The translations under genes were made by a program, and so were the position numbers. A stretch of 6,178 nucleotides of DNA from B18-G2 sp964432835 (GTDB lineage: Archaea > Thermoplasmatota > E2 > DHVEG-1 > B18-G2): contig CAYSPA010000068.1 in NCBI GenBank assembly GCA_964432835.1, positions 1 through 6,178 on the forward strand, given 5' to 3'. Under the pieces are notes generated by a model. That model was given only the letters and a program-made list of their open reading frames with translations, made no database searches and had not been told where the DNA came from. This document shows, piece by piece, positions 1-5,933 of the stretch. Position 1 is the first letter of the stretch, and the number at the start of each line of letters is the position of its first letter.

Positions 1-880
1 TTATCCTGATTCCTTTCAACACAGATAGAAATTCTTTCTCCTCTCGGGCGATGTAAACCTCTCCATGCCTGTCTTCCAATACTGGGTCTGGTTCTATCTC
101 TTCTGGTAAATCAACCTCTTCAACCGGTCTCCAATCGTAATCAACATCCTCAACATCGATGATTTCCTTTACTTTGGCTCGCTTTCTTATCACATCTACG
201 AACTCGTTGCTTTTCTCAATCATTACTGAATAAATTCTCCTAGCGTAGAGACTGTTTCTTAATTTTTTTACAACTACTGCCGTAGTTCCAGTTCCAGCAA
301 AGGGATCAAGTATAATGTCTCCATCTTTTAATTCTACGCGCTCTAGCATGTTCCTTACTAGGTTCTCTGGATATACTGCTGTATGCTTCCACGGCGTCTG
401 TTGCAGGGGTATTTCAACTACTTTTGGCCACCTTTTTCTGTAAATATTGTTTCTGCTTTTTGCTAAAACAATTACAGGTTCATAGGTATTTGTAAATCGG
501 TCTTTAACAGAAGAGGGCATATGGTTCGGTTTATACCAGATGATTATATCCTCCAAATACCAACCATCCTTTACCATGTGGTAGGCCAATCTATACGGGA
601 TTTGTAAGAGATGGGATTTTCCGTATCTGTCCAAGTATTTGTCTCCAACGTTGAGAAAGAAAACCCCATCCCCTCTGAGTTTTTGACGGAGTTTTCTATA
701 CACTTTTACTAAACGACCTATATATTCCTCTGGTGTTTTTTCTTGCCCAATCTGTCCCTCAAACTTGTAATCTCTCTGTTTCCAATAAGGTGGTGAAGTA
801 ATCGCAACGGCAATCGAGTTATTTTCGAGGCAGTCCAAACCTGCATATACATCTCCCGATATCAGTACATCTCTCCTCAT
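1..880 (-). CDS. DNA methyltransferase, beta-class, probable N4-cytosine type (3' end outside window)
   Basis: This is the modification half of a type II restriction-modification system. It transfers a methyl group from S-adenosylmethionine to DNA. The 293 residues visible start at the ATG at 880-878 and run off the left edge without a stop. SPPYW at residues 29-33 is catalytic motif IV; SPPY rather than DPPY is typical of N4-cytosine methylases, though not absolute. A conserved SSVKDRFTN stretch lies near 123-131. DPFAGTGTT at 192-200 is the AdoMet-binding motif I. The IV-before-I order defines the beta class, so the target-recognition region is probably the middle, about 80-165. After about residue 235 the chain continues for at least 58 mostly acidic residues, beyond the usual end of the catalytic fold. 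The start overlaps the endonuclease stop as ATGA, implying translational coupling; the upstream Shine-Dalgarno is weak. The family is clear; the recognition sequence cannot be read. Confidence 0.9.
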   Translation of the reverse strand, partial: MRRDVLISGDVYAGLDCLENNSIAVAITSPPYWKQRDYKFEGQIGQEKTPEEYIGRLVKVYRKLRQKLRGDGVFFLNVGDKYLDRYGKSHLLQIPYRLAYHMVKDGWYLEDIIIWYKPNHMPSSVKDRFTNTYEPVIVLAKSRNNIYRKRWPKVVEIPLQQTPWKHTAVYPENLVRNMLERVELKDGDIILDPFAGTGTTAVVVKKLRNSLYARRIYSVMIEKSNEFVDVIRKRAKVKEIIDVEDVDYDWRPVEEVDLPEEIEPDPVLEDRHGEVYIAREEKEFLSVLKGIRI

Positions 881-1644
881 ATTTCTTCCCAAACTGGGAT
901 CTTATATTTCTGTTCGGGTATTCCGATGAGATCCTTTTGTGTGTAGTTCTTGTTTTTCACCAAAAATTCAATTCTAAATATTTCATGCCGATCTGACAGC
1001 AAGACGAATCTCGGCTCTTCCTTGAATGCATATCTCACGCTATTCTTTGTTTTGCCAGCATGTAGTATCTTGTCACCATACACATCGTACAATTCACCGT
1101 TAGGCATGCAAACGAGAAGTATGCTGTATATCTCCTTGGATGCATGTTTATGCAAAGCGTAGATGAAATAGGTGAGGGTTGGTTTCTTGTACACTTTCCC
1201 ATCTTTCTTAAAGGTTTTGGAATAATGGGTGGGCAAATTGGGCGATAATTTATACTTAGATAAAGGGTACGACGTTTGATTTGGTTGGATAGCTATTTTG
1301 CCTTTGTAATCTCCCCAGTTAGATTCTGAAACTGTCTTAACGTCTATGTGTATGAAAGAATCAAAGGTTTCATACATCAGATCAGCACCGATAGGAGAAG
1401 AGTTGGGGTTTTTCATACCCTGAGAAAAAACGTAATGGAAAATTCTCTCCGCTCCCATTTCCAAGTCGGATGCCACATTGCTCTTTGTCGATATAAACTG
1501 TTGATACCAATCATCCTTTATTTTGAGTCTGGAGTGCAGCCCACTTAGGATGTCTTTCCAGTTATCTATGAAATGGTATCTTATCCTTCCAAAGTGCACA
1601 AATTCTAATTTTTCTATTTCTAGTGGTGTTAATTTTCTCGCCAT
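877..1644 (-). CDS. Putative type II restriction endonuclease, PD-(D/E)XK-like
   Basis: The product is 255 residues, probably the DNA-cleaving partner of the methyltransferase that follows it with a 4-nt ATGA overlap. I do not recognise a named family. The role comes from context plus a plausible nuclease core: a helix with Glu66 in GAERIFHYVF, Pro84 and Asp88 in PIGAD, then a hydrophobic strand ending in Asp101-Val-Lys103, which fits the PD...(D/E)XK metal site. A following IQPNQTSY stretch (119-126) could belong to the active-site or DNA-contact region. There is no signal peptide or membrane segment. I chose the ATG at 1644-1642 because GGAGGT lies seven bases ahead of it; the ATG at 1659, which would add five residues (MEVTT), overlaps that ribosome site. 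Other possibilities are a non-specific nuclease or an accessory protein. The assignment as endonuclease is inference from the motif and the neighbouring methylase. Confidence 0.72.
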   Translation of the reverse strand: MARKLTPLEIEKLEFVHFGRIRYHFIDNWKDILSGLHSRLKIKDDWYQQFISTKSNVASDLEMGAERIFHYVFSQGMKNPNSSPIGADLMYETFDSFIHIDVKTVSESNWGDYKGKIAIQPNQTSYPLSKYKLSPNLPTHYSKTFKKDGKVYKKPTLTYFIYALHKHASKEIYSILLVCMPNGELYDVYGDKILHAGKTKNSVRYAFKEEPRFVLLSDRHEIFRIEFLVKNKNYTQKDLIGIPEQKYKIPVWEEI

Positions 1645-1649
1645 AGTGG

Positions 1650-1778
1650 TTACCTCCATTTTGATTTTACTGAGAAGGGGTTATGAGATTTGAGTAAATT
1701 GGCTTTTCTCGACTCTTGTTCGCAGATTCTATCAGAATAGATTCTGCACTCATCTACATTATATTCATTATTATTCAT
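1650..1778 (-). CDS. Possible small leader ORF, 42 residues, upstream of the endonuclease
   Basis: A short frame runs from an ATG at 1778-1776 to TAA at 1652-1650. The product begins MNNNEYNVDE and ends SVKSKWR, with two cysteines at 11 and 19, and is strongly charged. No helix-turn-helix or known domain is visible. Its stop lies five bases before the endonuclease ATG, and its final codons (TGG AGG TAA) contain the endonuclease ribosome site, an arrangement typical of coupled genes. The frame stays open upstream to a TAA near 1842-1840, with GTG and TTG codons directly before the ATG, so it could start earlier or be the tail of a broken gene. GGTG abuts the ATG, too close for a normal Shine-Dalgarno; a TATA-like box about 26 bases upstream would allow a leaderless transcript. 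It may be a regulator, a leader peptide, a remnant, or chance. Confidence 0.35.
   Translation of the reverse strand: MNNNEYNVDECRIYSDRICEQESRKANLLKSHNPFSVKSKWR
1652..1657 (-). promoter_or_regulatory. Ribosome binding site of the restriction endonuclease
   Basis: GGAGGT on the minus strand sits seven bases before the ATG at 1644. It decides the start: the in-frame ATG at 1659 overlaps this site and has no comparable motif ahead of it. It also overlaps the last codons of the possible leader ORF, so translation of that ORF could expose or drive this site. Confidence 0.8.
1722..1747. repeat. 26-bp near-perfect inverted repeat ahead of the R-M genes
   Basis: The arms are GCAGATTCTAT (1722-1732) and ATAGATTCTGC (1737-1747), complementary except for one T/T position, around the 4-base centre CAGA. 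Inside it the element ATTCT alternates in orientation: ATTCT, AGAAT, ATTCT at 1726-1745. As DNA it could be an operator for a dimeric regulator; as RNA from the minus strand it would fold into a hairpin with a UCUG loop, about 78 bases before the endonuclease start. No T-run follows on either strand, so it does not look like a terminator. The symmetry is seen directly; a regulatory role is inferred. Confidence 0.6.
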
Positions 1779-1800
1779 CACCAAACTTATGTCAAAGGCA

Positions 1801-1809
1801 CTTAAAAAC
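1801..1809 (-). promoter_or_regulatory. Candidate TATA box for the restriction-modification transcript
   Basis: The minus strand reads GTTTTTAAG, preceded by the purine-rich GTAGAG. An archaeal start about 25 bases downstream would fall near 1779, right at the ATG of the possible leader ORF, which would make that transcript leaderless. A second AT-rich stretch (GTTTAAAAAAC on the minus strand, 1840-1830) is an alternative. There is no closer convincing TATA box between 1660 and 1770. Confidence 0.3.
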
Positions 1810-1830
1810 TCTACCGGGGCCTTCCATGCG

Positions 1831-1840
1831 TTTTTTAAAC
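1831..1840 (+). promoter_or_regulatory. Candidate TATA box for argF
   Basis: TTTTTTAAAC lies about 70 bases ahead of the argF ATG and would give a transcript start near 1862 with a leader of roughly 43 bases. A second candidate, CTTTAAACC (1862-1870), would put the start close to the Shine-Dalgarno and leave a very short leader. The sequence does not decide between them. Confidence 0.3.
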
Positions 1841-1893
1841 TTTACTCTCCTCCTTCGATACCTTTAAACCCTCTGCCTGCATCATGGGGTTGG

Positions 1894-1898
1894 GGAGG
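1894..1898 (+). promoter_or_regulatory. Ribosome binding site deciding the argF start
   Basis: GGAGG ends six bases before the ATG at 1905. The in-frame ATG at 1884 has no such site in front of it and would place this motif inside the coding region, so 1905 is preferred. Confidence 0.75.
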
Positions 1899-1904
1899 AT
1901 AAAG

Positions 1905-2840
1905 ATGGGAAAAAGAGATATCATATCAATACTGGACATGAAAGATGACATAGAAGAGATTATAGATCTGGCGATTGAGTTGAAGGGAAAGGCAAAGAGG
2001 GGAGAGAGTATAGAATATCTAAAGGGAAAGACCCTGGCAATGATCTTCGAGAAGAGTTCAACAAGAACAAGAGTATCTTTTGAGGTTGCGATGCAGAAAC
2101 TCGGAGGATATGCAATATTTCTGAGCAAGAACGATATCCAGCTCGGAAGGGGAGAAACCATAGAGGATACCGCAAAGGTTCTTTCAAGATATGTAGACGC
2201 GATAATGTACAGAGCATACAGCCACGAAAACATGAAGGAACTTGCAAAACATTCAACCGTACCGGTGATCAACGGCCTCGACAATGAAGAACATCCTTGC
2301 CAGGTTCTCGCTGATTTCATGACCATAAAGGAGAAGAAGGGCAAGCTCAAGGGTCTCAACTTCGCATATGTCGGAGATGGAAATAACAACATGGCTCACT
2401 CATATCTGCTAGGATGCGCAATGGTCGGAATGAACATCCTCATCGTCTCTCCAGATAAATACCAACCAAGAAAAGATTACGTCGAAAAGGCAAAGGAAAT
2501 AGCAAGCGGAACAAAGATTGAAATAACCAATTCGATGACCGCTCTAAACGATAGCATAGATGTAATATCAACGGATACATGGGTCTCGATGGGAGATGAA
2601 GCAGAAAAAGAACAGAGAATAAAGGACTTCCAGGGTTATACAATAGACAGCAAGGTGATGTCAAAACTCAAGCCAGACGCAATCTTCCTGCATTGCCTTC
2701 CAGCCTACTATGGATACGAAGTAACGAAAGATGTGGCCCATGGAAAACAATCCGTGATCTTCGACGAAGCAGAGAACAGATTGTGGGCGCAGGCGGCGCT
2801 ACTGGTAAAATTACTCGGAGGAAACCAAGTGATTCTATAG
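1905..2840 (+). CDS. argF: Ornithine carbamoyltransferase
   Basis: This cytoplasmic enzyme joins carbamoyl phosphate and ornithine to give citrulline and phosphate, the sixth step of arginine synthesis, and can work in reverse in arginine breakdown. The 311 residues match the usual family length. Visible signatures are the carbamoyl-phosphate loop SSTRTR (51-56), HPCQ (130-133), GDGNNMAHS (158-166) at the start of the ornithine domain, DTWVSMG (224-230) with the SMG loop specific to ornithine enzymes, HCLPA (263-267) with the active-site Cys265, and EAENR (288-292). The SMG loop and HCLP argue against aspartate, putrescine or acetylornithine carbamoyltransferases. Small departures from the usual pattern are GLDNEEHPCQ (the common form is GLTDxxHPCQ) and AYYG after HCLP. 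No other arginine gene is nearby. It is divergent from the R-M genes, and 124 bases with a separate promoter follow it, so it is probably transcribed alone. Confidence 0.95.
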   Translation: MGKRDIISILDMKDDIEEIIDLAIELKGKAKRGESIEYLKGKTLAMIFEKSSTRTRVSFEVAMQKLGGYAIFLSKNDIQLGRGETIEDTAKVLSRYVDAIMYRAYSHENMKELAKHSTVPVINGLDNEEHPCQVLADFMTIKEKKGKLKGLNFAYVGDGNNNMAHSYLLGCAMVGMNILIVSPDKYQPRKDYVEKAKEIASGTKIEITNSMTALNDSIDVISTDTWVSMGDEAEKEQRIKDFQGYTIDSKVMSKLKPDAIFLHCLPAYYGYEVTKDVAHGKQSVIFDEAENRLWAQAALLVKLLGGNQVIL

Positions 2841-2913
2841 TTTAAACTCCGATGTTGAAAAAATTCTTTCGCTGAAAGGCGCTTCGATCCAATCAGTGCG
2901 CGGGCAACGAGCA

Positions 2914-2926
2914 AACATTTATTTAT
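2914..2926 (+). promoter_or_regulatory. BRE/TATA promoter of the por operon
   Basis: AAACATTTATTTA fits an archaeal purine-rich BRE followed by a TATA box (TTTATTTAT, 2918-2926). Transcription would begin near 2947, leaving a leader of about 18 bases that contains the Shine-Dalgarno GGGAG. The spacing fits the porG ATG at 2965 and excludes the in-frame ATG at 2896, which lies upstream of the promoter. The rest of the 2841-2964 gap shows no gene and no clear terminator for argF. Confidence 0.65.
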
Positions 2927-2951
2927 CAATTCCATATACCTCTTTGTTCGC

Positions 2952-2956
2952 GGGAG
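2952..2956 (+). promoter_or_regulatory. Ribosome binding site of porG
   Basis: GGGAG is separated by eight bases from the ATG at 2965. Together with the promoter it fixes the start and gives the MYEVRFHGRGGQG amino terminus expected for gamma subunits. Confidence 0.65.
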
Positions 2957-2964
2957 TTGTTACC

Positions 2965-3531
2965 ATGTATGAAGTTAGATTCCATGGGAGAGGTGGTCAG
3001 GGAGCTGTTACAGCAGCAAATATCCTAGCGATCGCAGCTTTTAAAGCGGGAAAATACACCCAGTCGTTTCCCTTCTTTGGTGTAGAGAGAAGGGGCGCAC
3101 CCGTGATGGCTTTCACTAGAATGGATGACAAACCGGTGAGAATCAAAACACAGGTCTATGAGCCAGACGCAGTTGTCGTTCTTGACCCTTCTCTGCTGGA
3201 AGCGGTTGACATAACCAGCGGACTGAAGGAGGGAGGAGTCATCATAATCAACTCAAAGAAAAAGCCAGAGGAGTTCGATTTCAAGAATCCAGTTGCAACG
3301 GTTGACGCCACTTCCATAGCGATAAGCCATGGTCTTGGAACAAAAACCGCTCCAATAGTAAATACATCCATACTTGGGGCATATGCTAAGGCGATGGAAG
3401 TGACAAAGACGGAGGGAATGGTTCCAATAGAGCATGTACTCAAGGCAGTTGAAGAGAAAGCACCGGTGAAATCAAAGGAGAATGTGGAAGCAACAAGAGA
3501 AGCGTATGAAAAGACAGAGGTGAAAGCATGA
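2965..3531 (+). CDS. porG: Pyruvate:ferredoxin oxidoreductase, gamma subunit
   Basis: This is the gamma subunit (also called PorC) of the four-subunit cytoplasmic enzyme that oxidises pyruvate and CoA to acetyl-CoA and CO2 while reducing ferredoxin. In single-chain enzymes the equivalent domain follows the alpha part. The 188 residues match the family. Visible signatures are GRGGQGA (8-14), FPFFGVERRGAPV (35-47) and NTSILGA (133-139); the tail from about 165 is charged and helical. There are no cysteine clusters, as expected for this subunit. It opens the operon: its TGA overlaps the porD ATG as ATGA, and GAGGTGA four bases before that ATG serves the next gene. Some archaea share one gamma subunit between pyruvate and 2-ketoisovalerate enzymes; only one set of D-A-B genes is visible here, so pyruvate is the simpler reading. 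Confidence 0.93.
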   Translation: MYEVRFHGRGGQGAVTAANILAIAAFKAGKYTQSFPFFGVERRGAPVMAFTRMDDKPVRIKTQVYEPDAVVVLDPSLLEAVDITSGLKEGGVIIINSKKKPEEFDFKNPVATVDATSIAISHGLGTKTAPIVNTSILGAYAKAMEVTKTEGMVPIEHVLKAVEEKAPVKSKENVEATREAYEKTEVKA

Positions 3532-3794
3532 AGATAGCAACTGGAGGAGTTATTAAAGAAGCTGGCTCAAGCATCGAGTATAAAACCGGGGGCTGGAGAA
3601 CATTCAAGCCTGTCATTGACCCAAATAAATGCATAAGTTGCTGGATATGCGTTGGTTTCTGTCCAGATGCTGCCATCGAGAAGACGGAGAGGGGGAAACC
3701 ACCGATCATCGATTATGATTACTGTAAAGGTTGTGGAATATGTGCAAACGAATGCCCGAAAAATGCGATAGAAATGGTTCTGGAGGAGAAGTAG
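3528..3794 (+). CDS. porD: Pyruvate:ferredoxin oxidoreductase, delta subunit (2 x [4Fe-4S] ferredoxin type)
   Basis: An 88-residue iron-sulphur subunit that passes electrons from the cluster in PorB to external ferredoxin. It carries two complete CxxCxxCxxxCP motifs: Cys35, 38, 41 and 45, and Cys66, 69, 72 and 76, enough for two [4Fe-4S] clusters. The roughly 30 residues before them, including GGWRTFKPVID, are typical of PorD-like subunits and separate it from free bacterial-type ferredoxins. It overlaps porG by four bases. GGAGG at 3782-3786, inside its own last codons, is the ribosome site for porA, whose ATG follows the TAG after a single base. Confidence 0.95.
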   Translation: MKIATGGVIKEAGSSIEYKTGGWRTFKPVIDPNKCISCWICVGFCPDAAIEKTERGKPPIIDYDYCKGCGICANECPKNAIEMVLEEK

Positions 3795-3795
3795 T

Positions 3796-4980
3796 ATGAA
3801 GGTGATATTGAAGGGTAATGAGGCTGCCGCCCTCGCTGCAAAGCTAGCAAAGCCTGATGTGGTTGCGGCATACCCGATAACTCCCTCAACTGACTTTCCA
3901 GAAAAGATGTCGGAATTTGTTGCGAACGGAGAACTGCCTCACACTCAGTTTTTACCGGTGGAGAGTGAACACTCTGCCATGAGTGCCTGCGTGGGCGCCG
4001 CTGCGGCGGGAGCAAGGGTATGCACGGCAACTGCATCCCAAGGTTTAGAACTCATGCACGAGATTCTCTTCATAGCGAGTGGAATGAGATTACCCATAGT
4101 TCTCTACAACGCAAACAGAGCATTATCCGCGCCGATAAACATATGGTGCGATCATCAGGATTCTATATCAGCAAGAGACACTGGATGGATACAGTTCTAT
4201 GCGGAAAACAACCAGGAGATCTTTGATCTCATGCTGATAGCATTTAGAGTCGCTGAGGACAAGAGAGTTCTCCTACCAGCAATGGCATGTATAGATGCTT
4301 TCGTTTGCACCCATACATTTGAGCCAGTTGATGTTCCCTCTCAGGAAGAGATTGACGATTTTCTCCCACCATACAAACCGGAGCATGTGAAACTCGATCC
4401 AGAAGACCCATGGACACTCGGACCCTTTGGAGTTCCAGAGTACTATCAGGAGATGAGATATGCTCAGCATCTTGCTATGAAGAACGCTGAAAAGGTGATA
4501 GATGAGGTATTCCAGGACTTCGAGAAGAGATTTGGTAGAAAATACCAGAAGGTCACGCCTTACAGGACGGAGGATGCAGATATAATATTCATCACCATGG
4601 GTTCGATAAGCGGAACGGCCAAGGAATTCGTTGACAAGGTTAGAGAAGAGGGTAAGAAAGTAGGTGTGATAAAGATAACGGTTCTCAGACCATTCCCATT
4701 CAAAGAGATTCTACCGTTGATAAAGAACGCCAAGATCGTGGCTACGCTGGAGAGGAATATCTCCATGGGATACGGTGGAGCGGTCTATGCCGATCTATCT
4801 GGAGCGCTGATAAACGAAAAGGAGAGACCCGCGCTCATAGATTTCATCCTCGGTCTCGGAGGCAGGGATGTGACATTCAAAGATTTTGAAGAGATCCTCA
4901 GCATCTGCGAGAAGGTGATGGCGGGAGAGAAGGTAGAAAGACCTATATGGATAGGTGTTAAGAAGGAGTTGGTAGAATGA
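3796..4980 (+). CDS. porA: Pyruvate:ferredoxin oxidoreductase, alpha subunit
   Basis: The 394-residue alpha subunit helps form the thiamine-diphosphate active site together with PorB and binds the 2-oxoacid. The N-terminal pyrimidine-binding domain shows AYPITPST (25-32), VESEHSAM (55-62), TATASQGL (77-84), Arg108 in NRALSAPINIW and DTGWIQFYAENNQE (128-141). The last is characteristic of pyruvate enzymes and was the main reason for choosing Por over the ketoisovalerate or oxoglutarate types. The second domain, from about 260, has the ITMGSISGTAKE stretch (266-277), VLRPFP (296-301) and GLGGRDVT (353-360). Length and order match archaeal PorA. It is tied into the operon: a 1-nt gap after porD and an ATGA overlap with porB. 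A Cys118 in the IWCDHQD segment is not a cluster ligand and appears to be a local variation. Confidence 0.95.
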   Translation: MKVILKGNEAAALAAKLAKPDVVAAYPITPSTDFPEKMSEFVANGELPHTQFLPVESEHSAMSACVGAAAAGARVCTATASQGLELMHEILFIASGMRLPIVLYNANRALSAPINIWCDHQDSISARDTGWIQFYAENNQEIFDLMLIAFRVAEDKRVLLPAMACIDAFVCTHTFEPVDVPSQEEIDDFLPPYKPEHVKLDPEDPWTLGPFGVPEYYQEMRYAQHLAMKNAEKVIDEVFQDFEKRFGRKYQKVTPYRTEDADIIFITMGSISGTAKEFVDKVREEGKKVGVIKITVLRPFPFKEILPLIKNAKIVATLERNISMGYGGAVYADLSGALINEKERPALIDFILGLGGRDVTFKDFEEILSICEKVMAGEKVERPIWIGVKKELVE

Positions 4981-5891
4981 ATGAGGAATCTCTCCTCGCT
5001 CCGGGTCATAGGGCATGTGCTGGATGTGGACCTGCAATAGCAATAAGACAACTTCTCGAAGCTGCAGGCAAGAATACAATAATCGTCGAGGCAACCGGCT
5101 GTATGGAGGTTACAACTACGCCTTACCCTCAAACAGCATGGAAGGTTCCATGGTTACATGTTGCTTTCGAGAATGCTGCTGCAGCAGCAAGCGGGGTGGA
5201 AGCGGCATACAAAGCAATGATATCCAAAGGACTCATACCAAAGGACAAGATGCCGAACATCATAGCTCTCGCCGGAGATGGGGGTACATTCGACATAGGT
5301 ATTCAGGCACTATCAGGAATGCTCGAGAGGGGGCACAAAGTTCTCTACGTGTGCTATGACAACGAGGCATACATGAACACAGGTATACAGAGGTCATCCG
5401 CAACACCTCTCGGTGCTGCAACGACAACATCTCCCGCCGGAAAGGTTATACCTGGAAAGATGACCAGGAAAAAACCAATAGCGATGATTGCAGCAGCTCA
5501 TGACATCCCCTATGTTGCAACAGCAAGCATTGCGTATCCTGCAGATTTCAAGAACAAAGTGAAGAAAGCGCTGAGTGTCGATGGTCCATCATTTATACAC
5601 GTCTTTGCTCCGTGTCCAACCGGATGGAGATTCGGAACGGAGCAAACTGTAGAGCTTGCAAGATTGGCTGTGGAGACGGGCGTATTCGTGCTATACGAGA
5701 TAACGCAGGAGAATCCGCTGAAACCGATCATCACAAAGAAGCTGAAGGATAGAAAACCCGTCGAAGAGTACCTCAAAATCCAGGGAAGATTCAGGCATCT
5801 CTTCAAGCCCGTAAAGAGACAGGACATCATAGACAAGATACAGGAAGAGGTCGATAGAAAGTGCAAACTCTTTGGGGTTGACGAGGAGTAA
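4977..5891 (+). CDS. porB: Pyruvate:ferredoxin oxidoreductase, beta subunit
   Basis: The 304-residue beta subunit holds the thiamine diphosphate and the first [4Fe-4S] cluster. Cluster ligands are Cys14 and Cys17 (RACAGCG), Cys42 (ATGCMEV) and Cys213 (APCPTGW). The diphosphate/Mg site is GDGGTFDIG (100-108) followed by YDNEAYMNTG (127-136), the GDG...DNExYxNTG motif of this family. EEYLKIQGRFRHL near the end is typical of archaeal PorB. It is somewhat shorter than the Thermococcales protein as I recall it, apparently lacking an insert before that segment and some residues at both ends. The ATG overlaps the porA stop as ATGA, with GGAG seven bases ahead inside porA. It is the last por gene; a pyrimidine-rich tract follows its TAA. 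Confidence 0.95.
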   Translation: MNEESLLAPGHRACAGCGPAIAIRQLLEAAGKNTIIVEATGCMEVTTTPYPQTAWKVPWLHVAFENAAAAASGVEAAYKAMISKGLIPKDKMPNIIALAGDGGTFDIGIQALSGMLERGHKVLYVCYDNEAYMNTGIQRSSATPLGAATTTSPAGKVIPGKMTRKKPIAMIAAAHDIPYVATASIAYPADFKNKVKKALSVDGPSFIHVFAPCPTGWRFGTEQTVELARLAVETGVFVLYEITQENPLKPIITKKLKDRKPVEEYLKIQGRFRHLFKPVKRQDIIDKIQEEVDRKCKLFGVDEE

Positions 5892-5902
5892 ACAGTTATT
5901 AA

Positions 5903-5920
5903 CCCCTTCCCCTTTTTCTT
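5903..5920 (+). terminator. Pyrimidine/T-rich tract, probable terminator of the por operon
   Basis: The non-template strand carries CCCCTTCCCCTTTTTCTT just after porB, with no stem-loop. Archaeal RNA polymerase stops at T-rich tracts without hairpins, so this is a reasonable but short terminator. TTATTAA just ahead (5897-5903) could at the same time be a weak TATA element for the next gene, giving a leader of only about ten bases; if so the two genes are separate units. Confidence 0.4.
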
Positions 5921-5933
5921 ATACGAGGGTGGG

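Noticed and set aside
1657..1659. ATG at 1659 as the endonuclease start
   Set aside because: It overlaps the GGAGGT that serves the ATG at 1644, and no ribosome site precedes it.
1792..1827. An 11-codon minus-strand frame from the ATG at 1827
   Set aside because: It is very short, the purine-rich GGAGGAG upstream is about 20 bases away, and nothing else supports it.
1835..2392. A 185-codon open frame on the minus strand opposite argF
   Set aside because: It lies antisense to a gene with complete family motifs, and its product is a low-complexity run of Ser, Phe, Leu and Ile of the kind produced by reading purine-rich coding DNA backwards.
2866..2878. Small stem CTTTC-GCT-GAAAG after argF as a terminator
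   Set aside because: Only five base pairs with no T-run behind it; archaeal termination does not depend on such stems.
2896..2964. A longer porG start at 2896, adding 23 residues
   Set aside because: The added stretch contains the TATA box, so it is upstream of the likely transcript start; the ATG at 2965 has a ribosome site and the expected amino terminus.
3528..3794. porD as a free ferredoxin
   Set aside because: The N-terminal extension before the first cluster and its position inside the por operon fit the delta subunit better.
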